NCBI GenBank assembly: GCA_934501115.1 | Contig: CAKSTO010000054.1 | Location: forward strand, 1-14,774 | Reading direction: 5' to 3' | From: an uncultured Faecalibacterium sp. | GTDB taxonomy: Bacteria; Bacillota; Clostridia; Oscillospirales; Ruminococcaceae | DNA length: 14,774 nucleotides | In this document: piece by piece, positions 6,781 to 13,684 of the stretch | Layout of the letters: every line of letters begins with the position of its first letter | Position numbering within the stretch: position 1 is the first letter of the stretch | Translations under genes and position numbers: made by a program | The notes under the pieces: generated by a model | Told to the model about the DNA's origin: nothing | The model's input: only the letters and a program-made list of their open reading frames with translations | Databases searched by the model: none

Positions 6781-6819
6781 CTGACAAACTCCGTCAATTA
6801 TTGGGAAGGAGATCTTCGT

Positions 6820-7635
6820 ATGAAATTTGCACCGATGAATTACCACTATCTGCGCTACCCGCTCACAAAGTTTCTGGATAAAGTGGAGCGCTCTCCCTTC
6901 GACAGCATCGACCTGTACTGCTCGGCACCGCAGCTGAACCTGTTCGACCATCCCCTCTCCCATCTGCTGGAGCTGGATGGGGAGCTGCGCCGCCGTCATC
7001 TGTCGGTCGCGGCAATGACCCCGGAAAACTGTGTCTATCCCGTCAACTTCTGCACACAGGACCGGATCACCCGGGAATCCAGCCTGCGGTACTATCAGCG
7101 CGCCATCGATACGGCAGAGTTTCTGGGCTGTCCCCGGGTGCAGATCAGCACCGGCTTCGGGTACTTTGATGCCCCTCGGGAGGAGGCGTGGAACAACTGC
7201 CGGGAATCCATGGCACAGCTCGCCGCCTACGCAGAACGCAAGCACGTCACCCTGCTGCTGGAAGAGCTGAAAAACACGACCACGAATGTCCTCATCACCA
7301 GCAGGGATATTGCAAAGATGCTGGATGAGATCGACTCTCCGGCCATCGTGGGCATGGTGGATATGGATCAGATGACGTATGCCGGCGAGACGGTGGCGGA
7401 TTACTTTGCAAATCTGGGCAGCCGGATGCAGTATGTCCATTTCAACGACCGGGGACATACGGTGCCCGGAGATGGAGATTTCCCCATGAAAGACTACTAC
7501 GAGCAGATCAAAGCGCAGGGCTATGACGGCTGCTGCTCCTTTGAGATCTGCGACCGGCGCTACTACATCGACCCGGACAAGGCCATTGACGACACCGTGG
7601 CGTGGATGCGCGCCAACACGCACGAACTGGATTGA
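6820..7635 (+). CDS. FrlC-like sugar epimerase (xylose isomerase-like TIM barrel), copy 1
   Basis: This 271-residue TIM-barrel protein of the AP-endonuclease-2/xylose-isomerase-like fold is closest in layout to FrlC, which interconverts fructoselysine and psicoselysine. Likely metal ligands are Glu148 (VTLLLEEL), Asp181 (GMVDMDQM), His207 (QYVHFND) and Glu242 (CSFEICDRR). GDGDFPMK (217-224) matches the loop that closes the site in relatives. AAGGAG is 9 bases before the ATG. It is the first gene of the plus-strand operon and is paralogous to the last one (12161-12988): both begin with NYHY.RY.L..FL...ER. Likely role: 3-epimerisation of a ketose or ketosamine so that the kinases and deglycase can use a second isomer. 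Family is firm, substrate inferred. Confidence 0.85.
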   Translation: MKFAPMNYHYLRYPLTKFLDKVERSPFDSIDLYCSAPQLNLFDHPLSHLLELDGELRRRHLSVAAMTPENCVYPVNFCTQDRITRESSLRYYQRAIDTAEFLGCPRVQISTGFGYFDAPREEAWNNCRESMAQLAAYAERKHVTLLLEELKNTTTNVLITSRDIAKMLDEIDSPAIVGMVDMDQMTYAGETVADYFANLGSRMQYVHFNDRGHTVPGDGDFPMKDYYEQIKAQGYDGCCSFEICDRRYYIDPDKAIDDTVAWMRANTHELD

Positions 7636-7664
7636 AACGGAAGGCTATAAAGGAGAGCGATACC

Positions 7665-8474
7665 ATGTGGACTCAGGAAATGTTTGGTGTTGAAAAACCC
7701 ATCATCGCGCTTTTGCATCTGGATGCCCTGCCCGGCGACCCGGGCTACTGCGGCAGCATGGACACCGTGCTGGAGCACGCCCGGCAGGATCTCGTGGCGC
7801 TGCAGAACGGCGGCGTGGACGGAATTCTGTTTGCCAATGAATTCAGCCTGCCCTACCAGCCAGTGGCGGATGTGGCGGTGATCTCGGCGATGGCCTATAT
7901 CATCGGTGCTCTGCGCCCGCTGATTCGGGTGCCTTACGGCGTCAATGTGGTCAAGAATCCGATCGCAACCATCGACCTTGCCGCTGCCACCGGCGCAAGA
8001 TTTGCCCGGAGCTGCTTCTCGGGCGCATACATGGGAGAATATGGCCTTTATACCTCCAACAGCGGTGAGGCAGTCCGCCACCGCAAGGCGCTGGAGATCC
8101 CGGATATGAAGCTGCTGTTCAAGGTGAACCCCGAGGCAGACAGCTATCTGGTGCAGCGGGATATTCAGGTGGTGGCAAAGTCTATCATGTTCGGCGGTTT
8201 TGCAGACGGCTTGTGCGTGTCCGGCGCTTCTGCCGGCAGCGAGCCGGACGATTCCATCCTGAACAAGGTCTACGAGGTGGCGAAGCCCCGCAATGTGCCG
8301 GTATTCTGCAATACCGGCTGCCGCCACGAGAATGTCAGAGAGAAGCTGAAATACTGCGATGCCGTCTGCATGGGCACTGCGTTCAAGAAGGACGGCGTGT
8401 TCAACGGGCGTGTGGACGAAGAGCGGGTGCGCAGCTTTATGGAGATCGTGTACGACATCCGCGCCCGGCTGTGA
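7665..8474 (+). CDS. BtpA/SgcQ-family TIM-barrel protein
   Basis: This 269-residue protein covers the whole BtpA/SgcQ family domain. It opens with KPIIALLHLDALPGDPGY, continues with VDGILFANEFSLPY, PYGVNVVKNP and FARSCFSGAYMGEYG, and closes with NTGCRHENVREKL and MGTAFKKDGVFNGRVD. The last segment resembles the phosphate-binding end of (beta/alpha)8 barrels. BtpA was named from cyanobacterial photosystem I biogenesis and SgcQ from an E. coli sugar operon; the catalytic role of the family is not established to my knowledge. The start at 7665 has AAAGGAG upstream and a 29-base gap from the preceding gene. The gene for the FGGY kinase follows after 14 bases, so the two are probably functionally linked. 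An aldolase- or isomerase-like step on a phosphorylated sugar is inference. Confidence 0.88.
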   Translation: MWTQEMFGVEKPIIALLHLDALPGDPGYCGSMDTVLEHARQDLVALQNGGVDGILFANEFSLPYQPVADVAVISAMAYIIGALRPLIRVPYGVNVVKNPIATIDLAAATGARFARSCFSGAYMGEYGLYTSNSGEAVRHRKALEIPDMKLLFKVNPEADSYLVQRDIQVVAKSIMFGGFADGLCVSGASAGSEPDDSILNKVYEVAKPRNVPVFCNTGCRHENVREKLKYCDAVCMGTAFKKDGVFNGRVDEERVRSFMEIVYDIRARL

Positions 8475-8488
8475 GAAAGGAGAACAGG

Positions 8489-10033
8489 ATGAAACGCTAT
8501 TTTCTGGGCATCGACATCGGTACCTTTGAGTCCCGCGGCATCCTGATCGACGAAAGCTTCCGGGTGGCGGCGGATGCCTCGGTGCCCCATGGGATGGACA
8601 ACCCGCAGCCCGGGTGGTTCGAACAGGATGCCGAGGCAGTCTGGTGGGGCGACCTGTGCAAATTGTGCCGGACCCTGATAAAACAGAGCGAGATCCGGCC
8701 GGAGCAGATCGCCTGCGTGGGCACCAGTGCATTGGGCACCGACTGCCTGCCGGTGGACGAACAGTGCCGTCCGCTGCGCCCGGCCATCCTCTACGGCATC
8801 GACGCCCGCGCAGCAGAGGAAGCGGCGTGGTTGACAGAGCATTACGGACAGGCGCGGGTGCAGGAGCTGTTCGGCCATCCCATCTGCTCCGGCGACACGG
8901 CCACAAAGATCCTCTGGCTGCGGCGGCATGAGCCGGAGATCTACGCAAAGACGGCCTATTTCCTCACGGGCAGCTCCTTTCTGACGGCGCGCCTGACCGG
9001 GAAATATGTCATCGATCAGTCCCTTGCCAAAGGCTCGTTCCGACCGCTGTACCAAGCCGACGGCAGTGTGAACGAGGCAGAGTGCGGGCTGTACTGCCGC
9101 CCGGACCAGATCGCGGCGTGTGCATGGTCCACAGACGTCGTGGGCACGGTCACGCCGGAGGCTGCGGCACAGACCGGCCTTGCCGCGGGAACGCCGGTCA
9201 TTACCGGTACCGGTGACTCCACGGCAGAGGCCATCAGCGTGGGTCTGGTGGAGCCGGGCACGGCCTTTTTTCAGTATGGCTCCTCGATGTTCTATTACTA
9301 TTGTACGGACCGCTTCGTGGGCAGCTATGTTTCGCCGCAGGGCAACGGCGCCCTCAAGGGCGGGAAGGCGTTCACCGTGCCGGGCACCTATTGCCTAGGC
9401 GACGGCACCAATGCGGCGGGCACTCTGACCCGCTGGGTGCGTGACCTGCTGTACAGCAAAGAGCTGGAAGCCGAAAAGCAGGGCGGCGAAAATGCCTACG
9501 CAGTCATGGCGCGAGAGGCGGCTGCTGTGCCGCCGGGCAGCGATGGGCTGATCATGCTGCCGTATATCTACGGTGAGCGAAGCCCCCTGCAGGACGCAGA
9601 GGCCACCGGAATGCTCTTCGGGCTGAAGGGGACGCATGGGCGGGCGCAGATCAACCGTGCCGCGCTGGAAGCGGTAGGCTATTCCACCTATCAGCACCTG
9701 CTGCTGTTTGAGGAGCTGGGGGTGCCGCCCCGGCGGATCATCACAGCGGGCGGCGGCACGAAAAACGCTGCATGGATGCAGATCATCTGCGACATGGCGG
9801 GAATGCCGCTGACCATTCCGGAACCGTTCCAGTGCTCCAGCTACGGAGACGCCATGCTGGCGGCATTGGGCGTCGGTGCGCTGGAAAGTTTTGCCGCCCT
9901 GCGTGCCGCTTTACCGCAGGGCAGGATCTTGCAGCCGGACCGGAAAAATCATGAATTTTATCAGGAGCATTACCCGATTTTCCGGGATCTCTATCTGGAA
10001 AATCGGGACAGGATGCACAGAATGCAAAAATAA
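8489..10033 (+). CDS. FGGY-family carbohydrate kinase
   Basis: This 514-residue ATP-dependent sugar or polyol kinase matches the usual FGGY length of about 500. The N-terminal domain begins YFLGIDIGTFESRG, with Asp9 and the first phosphate loop, followed by GWFEQDAEAVWW and CVGTSALGTDCLPVD. The C-terminal domain has TGTGDSTAEA with predicted catalytic base Asp243, then YGERSPLQDAEATGMLFGL and the ATP-binding AGGGTKNAAWMQI. The start at 8489 has AAAGGAG about 8 bases upstream; the frame extends further 5' but overlaps the previous gene. It sits between the BtpA-like and amidohydrolase genes. Members phosphorylate xylulose, ribulose, glycerol, erythritol and others; the substrate cannot be read from sequence. 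A second kinase type beside the PfkB kinases suggests this operon handles a different sugar skeleton. Confidence 0.92.
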   Translation: MKRYFLGIDIGTFESRGILIDESFRVAADASVPHGMDNPQPGWFEQDAEAVWWGDLCKLCRTLIKQSEIRPEQIACVGTSALGTDCLPVDEQCRPLRPAILYGIDARAAEEAAWLTEHYGQARVQELFGHPICSGDTATKILWLRRHEPEIYAKTAYFLTGSSFLTARLTGKYVIDQSLAKGSFRPLYQADGSVNEAECGLYCRPDQIAACAWSTDVVGTVTPEAAAQTGLAAGTPVITGTGDSTAEAISVGLVEPGTAFFQYGSSMFYYYCTDRFVGSYVSPQGNGALKGGKAFTVPGTYCLGDGTNAAGTLTRWVRDLLYSKELEAEKQGGENAYAVMAREAAAVPPGSDGLIMLPYIYGERSPLQDAEATGMLFGLKGTHGRAQINRAALEAVGYSTYQHLLLFEELGVPPRRIITAGGGTKNAAWMQIICDMAGMPLTIPEPFQCSSYGDAMLAALGVGALESFAALRAALPQGRILQPDRKNHEFYQEHYPIFRDLYLENRDRMHRMQK

Positions 10034-10048
10034 GGAGGAGACTGTCCT

Positions 10049-10909
10049 ATGGTCATTGATACTCATATCCATCCGGCACTGTTTGCACCGATCTGTGAGG
10101 ATCAGGAGCGCTTTCGCCGTCGCTGTGATGCCATGAATTATCATCTGATGAAGCCCTCCGACATGGCGCTGCTGCGCAAGCAGTATGCGCTTGCAGACAT
10201 CGGACGGGTGGTGCTGCTGCCGGAAGACTGCTCTGTGGAGTCGGGGATGGTGGAGATCTCCAACGATGAGATCGCAAAGCTGGTGGCGCTGGATGCACAG
10301 TTCTATATCGGTATGGCAGCGGTGGACCCCCGCCGCCCCGATGCTGTGCAGGAGCTGGAACGTGCCTTTGCTGAGCTGGGGCTGGCCGGACTTGCAGTGA
10401 ACACCGCACGGCTCAAGATGTACCCCATGGACGAGCGCCTTGTGCCGCTGTATGATCTGTGCCGCAAATACCACAAGCCCATCATCTTCCACGCCGGATT
10501 CTGTCTGGAAAATAACGCGCTGGCAAAGTACGCCCGTCCGATGGAATTTGAGGAGGTGGCACTGCGCTGGCCGGAGATCAACCTCTGCCTTGCTCATTTC
10601 GGCTGGCCGTGGGTGCAGGAGACGGCGGCTCTGCTGCTCAAGTACCCCAATCTCTACGCAAACACCGCACTGATGAACTTTGATGGACCCTACCAGCTGT
10701 TTCCCAAAGTGTTCAAGCAGGACATGGGCGAATACTGGCTGGATCATGATCTGGCCGATAAGGTCATGTTCGGCTCGGACTCGCCCCGCATTCGCCCGGT
10801 GCGCAGCAAGCGTGGGATGGACAGCGTGGAGATGCTGCCCGAGACGAGGGAAAAGATCTACTGGAAAAATGCGATGCGCTTTTTTGGATGGGAGGGCCAG
10901 AACAAATGA
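10049..10909 (+). CDS. Metal-dependent amidohydrolase (amidohydrolase-2 / TIM-barrel hydrolase)
   Basis: This 286-residue TIM-barrel enzyme has a full set of metal ligands: the His-X-His pair in IDTHIHP (His6, His8), His148 in PIIFHAGF, His183 in LCLAHFGWPW and Asp244 in MFGSDSPRI. This is the pattern of amidohydrolase-2 (ACMSD-like) enzymes, which include lactonases, decarboxylases and hydratases. AAGGAGGAG precedes the ATG by about 9 bases, and the gap from the kinase gene is 15 bases. Its stop overlaps the next start (ATGA). A lactonase or hydrolase step on an oxidised or acylated sugar is plausible. It might also stand in for the missing asparaginase by removing an amide, but nothing in the sequence proves that. 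Confidence 0.87.
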   Translation: MVIDTHIHPALFAPICEDQERFRRRCDAMNYHLMKPSDMALLRKQYALADIGRVVLLPEDCSVESGMVEISNDEIAKLVALDAQFYIGMAAVDPRRPDAVQELERAFAELGLAGLAVNTARLKMYPMDERLVPLYDLCRKYHKPIIFHAGFCLENNALAKYARPMEFEEVALRWPEINLCLAHFGWPWVQETAALLLKYPNLYANTALMNFDGPYQLFPKVFKQDMGEYWLDHDLADKVMFGSDSPRIRPVRSKRGMDSVEMLPETREKIYWKNAMRFFGWEGQNK

Positions 10910-11337
10910 GATTTGAGCTGAAGGAAGTAAGCATCTGCGCAGAGAAGGAGTTTGAGCTGATCCGCATCACCGACCCGGTGCGTGAATTTGTGGCACAGAC
11001 CGGAGTAAAGAACGGCGTCGTCTATGTCATCACGGAGCACACGACCACCGGCATCATGGTGAACGAGAGCCTGCCCTGCGTGGAAAAGGATATTATGGAG
11101 ACGCTGAACCGGATTGCGCCGGAAGACTATCCTTATCATCACAACCACTATCTGCCCACCTACGGCACCATCGGCGGCAATGCACCCGGCCATCTCAAGA
11201 GCCTGCTTACCGGAAACCACTGCGTTTTTCCGATCGCAGAGGGCAAGGTCAAACTGGGCAGCGCAGCGGATATTTATTTCTGCGAGTACGACGGCATCAA
11301 AAACCGCAAATATATGATCTACGTCATGGGCGAGTGA
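10906..11337 (+). CDS. YjbQ / UPF0047 family protein
   Basis: This 143-residue protein of the widespread YjbQ (UPF0047) family spans the full family length. Signature parts are VVYVITEHTTTGIMVNES (the HTT..I.NE motif, near 38-55), a His-rich YPYHHNHYLP (76-84), then NAPGHLKSLLTG and the end segment VKLGSAADIYFCEYDG. E. coli YjbQ shows weak thiamine-phosphate-synthase activity in vitro; the true role of the family is unresolved. The start ATG at 10906 overlaps the preceding TGA in an ATGA, with GGAGGG 9 bases upstream, so the two are translationally coupled. The earlier in-frame start at 10888 would put that ribosome site inside the gene. Coupling to an amidohydrolase and kinases suggests a sugar-phosphate-linked job; this is inference. 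Confidence 0.9.
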   Translation: MRFELKEVSICAEKEFELIRITDPVREFVAQTGVKNGVVYVITEHTTTGIMVNESLPCVEKDIMETLNRIAPEDYPYHHNHYLPTYGTIGGNAPGHLKSLLTGNHCVFPIAEGKVKLGSAADIYFCEYDGIKNRKYMIYVMGE

Positions 11338-11349
11338 GGAGGCTGCGGA

Positions 11350-12141
11350 ATGAAAAAAGCGATCGCAATGGCAGACAACTGCATTGATGTCTACTACCGG
11401 ATGGACCGGTACTATCTGACAGGCAACAGCATCGACTTCGCCCTCAACTACAAGGCGCAGGGCGGCGATGTGACCGAAATGACCGTGCTGGGCAATGATG
11501 TCTTTGCAGATGCGCTGGTGGAGCGGCTGAAGCAGCGCGATATTCCGCTGCGGGTGCTCAAAAGGATCGACCGCCCCACCGGTATGGCAAAGATGGACCT
11601 CGTAGACGGGGACAAAAAGCATCTGGAATTTCACGGCAACGCCATGGAGGAGATCGAGCTTTCCGCGGAGGATATGGAATTTGTCAAGGGTTTTGACATC
11701 GTGTATGCAGAGCGCTGGGCAAAGGCAGAGCGCTATATCGCTGCGCTGCGCCAGCCGGGGCAGATCTGGGTCTACGACTTTTCGAAACGACTGGAGCAGC
11801 CCTCCAACGACGCGCTTCTCCCCTATCTGGATTACGCCTTTTTCTCCTACGACAGGGATGATGACTATATCCGGGAATTTATGCGCCGCACGAAAGCGAA
11901 GGGCGCAGGCTGTGTGATTGCCATGCTGGGCGAGCATGGAAGCCTTGCCTACGATGGACAGAGATTCTATCATCAGGCGGCGGAAAACGTGCCGGTGGTA
12001 AATACGGTGGGAGCAGGCGATTCTTATATTGCGGCATTCACCTACGGCGTGAGCCTTGGGGAGAGCATCCCGCAGTGCATGGCACGGGGCAAGGCCCTTG
12101 CGACCCGGATCGTGCAGCAGTTTGAGCCTTACTTGATTTAA
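11350..12141 (+). CDS. PfkB-family kinase, FrlD-like (second fructosamine kinase candidate)
   Basis: This 263-residue ribokinase-fold protein has the size and layout of fructoselysine 6-kinase FrlD: start IAMADNCIDVYYRMDRYY, then GFDIVYAERWAKAERYI, WVYDFSKRLEQPSND, GCVIAMLGEHGSLAYDG and the signature VVNTVGAGDSYIAAF with catalytic Asp224. The substrate loop is unusual. Where FrlD, FraD and the paralog at 1967-2854 have GGN/Q..N, this protein has TGNSID (24-29), replacing the first Gly and the conserved Asn. That suggests an altered sugar or amino-acid moiety rather than loss of activity, since the ATP side and base are intact. GAGGAGG lies about 8 bases before the ATG, 12 bases after the previous stop. 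It has no dedicated deglycase nearby; the SIS enzyme at 2879-3889 may serve it. Confidence 0.85.
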   Translation: MKKAIAMADNCIDVYYRMDRYYLTGNSIDFALNYKAQGGDVTEMTVLGNDVFADALVERLKQRDIPLRVLKRIDRPTGMAKMDLVDGDKKHLEFHGNAMEEIELSAEDMEFVKGFDIVYAERWAKAERYIAALRQPGQIWVYDFSKRLEQPSNDALLPYLDYAFFSYDRDDDYIREFMRRTKAKGAGCVIAMLGEHGSLAYDGQRFYHQAAENVPVVNTVGAGDSYIAAFTYGVSLGESIPQCMARGKALATRIVQQFEPYLI

Positions 12142-12160
12142 AGGAAAAGGAGCAATAACG

Positions 12161-12988
12161 ATGGAACTTTCACAGTTGTGTGCAGCAAATTATCACTACA
12201 AGCGCTATACGCTGGATTATTTTCTGGAATCTGCCGAGCGGCTGGGCTATCAGTCTATCGAACTGTGGGCATCCGGCCCCCACCTCCATCTGGAGGATTT
12301 CGACGCTGCCCGTCTGGCTGAGCTGAACCGCAAGATCAAGGCACATCATCTTGCTCTGCGCTGCTTTACGCCGGAGCAGTGCGTGTATGCCATCAGCGTT
12401 TCTCATCCGGATAAGGTCTATCGGGACCGCACCGTGGACTTTTTCAACCAGCACATCGAAGCGGCCGTGCAGCTGGACTGTGACCACATGGTGGTATCTA
12501 CCGGCTTTGCTTATCTGGATGTGGATGCAGAGGACGCGTTTGGCTGGTGTGCAGAGGCAATGGGACGCATTGCCCGCAAGGCGGAGCAGGAGGGCGTGAC
12601 GCTGGCGGTAGAGCCTTTTACCAAGTACACCACCCACATCTGCAATGAAGCAAGCCAGCTGCGCCGTCTGCTGCGCACGGTCAACAGCCCGCGCCTTATG
12701 GGCTTAGCGGATACGGATGTCATCGCCACGACGGCGGTGGATACCTTCTCCACCTTCCTTGATGTGATCGGCCCGGAGAATCTGGGACACGTCCATTTTG
12801 TGGACGGCAACCCCGGCGGGCATCTGGTGCCCGGCGATGGTGTTTTGGATCTGGACGGGGCACTGGAAAAGCTCAAGGCAATCCATTATACCGGTGCGCT
12901 GGGTCTGGAAGTGCTGGACCGCCGCTATGTCTTTGCCCCCGAAGCTGCGATGAAGCAGGCGATGGACTGGTACAAAGAAAGGATATAA
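12161..12988 (+). CDS. FrlC-like sugar epimerase (xylose isomerase-like TIM barrel), copy 2
   Basis: This 275-residue TIM-barrel isomerase is paralogous to the protein at 6820-7635 (shared NYHY.RY.L..FL opening, PE.CVY.., STGF.Y.D, LVPGDG-type loop and E..DRRY.. near the end). Predicted metal ligands are Glu151 (VEPF), Asp184 (LADTD), His212 (GHVHFVDG) and Glu250 (LGLEVLDRRY). AAGGAG lies upstream of the ATG. As the last gene of the operon, directly behind the FrlD-like kinase (19 bases), it forms a kinase-epimerase pair like frlD/frlC. The likely role is interconversion of a C3 epimer of the kinase substrate. Strand, start and family are secure; the substrate is inference. Confidence 0.86.
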   Translation: MELSQLCAANYHYKRYTLDYFLESAERLGYQSIELWASGPHLHLEDFDAARLAELNRKIKAHHLALRCFTPEQCVYAISVSHPDKVYRDRTVDFFNQHIEAAVQLDCDHMVVSTGFAYLDVDAEDAFGWCAEAMGRIARKAEQEGVTLAVEPFTKYTTHICNEASQLRRLLRTVNSPRLMGLADTDVIATTAVDTFSTFLDVIGPENLGHVHFVDGNPGGHLVPGDGVLDLDGALEKLKAIHYTGALGLEVLDRRYVFAPEAAMKQAMDWYKERI

Positions 12989-13026
12989 ACGCGCGCCGCG
13001 CGATTAGCAGTTTTGCCGCGCGTTTT
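12987..13026 (+). terminator. Terminator at the end of the seven-gene operon
   Basis: AAACGCGCG (12987-12995) pairs with CGCGCGTTT (13017-13025), followed by TTTTC. The stem starts inside the stop codon of the last gene. It lies between convergent genes and may also stop the minus-strand gene on its right, though the T run on that strand is poor. Confidence 0.75.
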
Positions 13027-13033
13027 CTGTGGC

Positions 13034-13282
13034 TCAATCCTCCAGTCTGCCGTGGTCACACCCCAGCGACAGATAACGCTCCATCTCCTCTCTCAGCACC
13101 ATCTGTGTATACTCCAATGGCTTGTTCCACAGCAGCCAGTCCAGCTCTGCCCGCTGTGCCGGGGTGTTGCCGTATTCGTCCTCAATGGCGATGCAGTCGA
13201 TGGCAAGGGTGGTGCCATCCTCGAACCGGGCTTCCACCCGGTTGGTATCCATGTTGTAGCGGCAGGTAAGCAATTTCGTCAT
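13034..13282 (-). CDS. Small DUF6061-like protein, copy 1
   Basis: This 82-residue acidic protein has the pattern LTCRYNMDTNRVEARFEDGTT, then IDCIAIEDE, then ELDWLLWNKPLEY. It is clearly paralogous to the product of 13871-14122, and resembles a small uncharacterised family in gut clostridia that I recall as DUF6061. No catalytic residues, signal or membrane segment are visible. The start at 13282 has GGAGG 8 bases upstream; a TTG 15 bases earlier would put that site inside the gene. It lies between the operon terminator and the putative attachment region, transcribed toward the operon. Function unknown. Confidence 0.75.
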   Translation of the reverse strand: MTKLLTCRYNMDTNRVEARFEDGTTLAIDCIAIEDEYGNTPAQRAELDWLLWNKPLEYTQMVLREEMERYLSLGCDHGRLED

Positions 13283-13383
13283 AGTCCTATCCTCCAAGAC
13301 TTGATTTATGGTGTGCGGTCGCTCGAACCAATGCCGTCAAGTCGTTGTCGGATGAAGTGTTTTTTAGTTTGTCCGGGAGTAAG

Positions 13384-13415
13384 TGCACGGTTTCTGCACG
13401 GTTTTTGCACGGTTT
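13384..13415 (+). repeat. Three direct repeats TGCACGGTTT at 11-base period
   Basis: Copies are at 13384-13393, 13395-13404 and 13406-13415, each followed by one C, T or C. A partly inverted relative, AAACGTGCA, follows at 13418-13426 and GGGTGCAAA at 13429-13437. Helically phased sites about 140 bases from a tRNA integration scar resemble recombinase arm-type or accessory-factor sites. Iterons are an alternative, but no replication gene is near. Confidence 0.75.
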
Positions 13416-13553
13416 CAAAACGTGCAAAGGGTGCAAATCGTTGCAAAATCGGACAAAGGGTGCAGAAACTCGAAGCTCAAAACCTGCGGTACATCGCAAA
13501 GAAATGACGTTAAAACGTAACTTCCAAAAATTGAGGGAATCGCCCGGCGTGCG

Positions 13554-13598
13554 CTACGAATCAGTAGGCCGGGGGTTCGAGTCCCTTCCATCGCACCA
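13554..13598 (+). tRNA. tRNA 3' half only (anticodon loop to CCA): probable attachment-site scar
   Basis: CTACGAA (13554-13560) fits an anticodon loop with ACG (Arg). It is followed by TCAGT, a five-base variable loop, the T arm GGGGGTTCGAGTCCCTT and an acceptor strand CCATCGC with A and CCA (13588-13598). The matching 5' parts (acceptor GCGATGG, D arm, 5' anticodon stem ACTGA) are absent upstream, so this is not a functional tRNA. Homology beginning at the anticodon loop is the usual extent of a tRNA attachment core. Identity as tRNA-Arg rests on the loop; tRNA-Thr is possible if homology starts only at AATCAGT. Confidence 0.75.
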
Positions 13599-13605
13599 AA
13601 CAATG

Positions 13606-13650
13606 AAAATCCGAACCTTTTCTCGATAGGAGAAGGGTTCGGATTTTTTG
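13606..13650 (+). terminator. Terminator of the original tRNA gene
   Basis: AAAATCCGAACC (13606-13617) pairs with GGTTCGGATTTT (13636-13647), with extra TTCTC/GAGAA pairing inside, followed by TT. It lies 8 bases after the CCA. It marks the right side of the scar as the original chromosome. Confidence 0.85.
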
Positions 13651-13684
13651 TTTTCTTCGGAAAGCAAAATGAAGGCTCCTTCCC

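Noticed and set aside
6774..6803. Promoter for the seven-gene operon (TTGTTT, then ATTATT)
   Set aside because: The -10 match is poor (3 of 6) and the -35 box is part of the terminator T run.
8213..8488. N-terminal extension of the FGGY kinase
   Set aside because: It overlaps the BtpA-like gene in another frame, and the kinase domain with its ribosome site starts at 8489.
7563..8948. A 461-codon minus-strand frame over the BtpA and FGGY genes
   Set aside because: Arg/Pro/Ser-rich composition and no domain; the plus-strand genes have clear families and ribosome sites.
10858..11973. A 371-codon minus-strand frame over YjbQ and the second kinase
   Set aside because: Antisense to two recognisable genes, with no start signal or motif.
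13384..13415. A short CRISPR array
   Set aside because: The repeats are 10 bases with one-base gaps and no spacers; no cas genes are present.
13415..13603. Minus-strand frame with MEGTRTPGLLIRSAR
   Set aside because: This is the familiar false protein produced by reading the complement of a tRNA 3' half.
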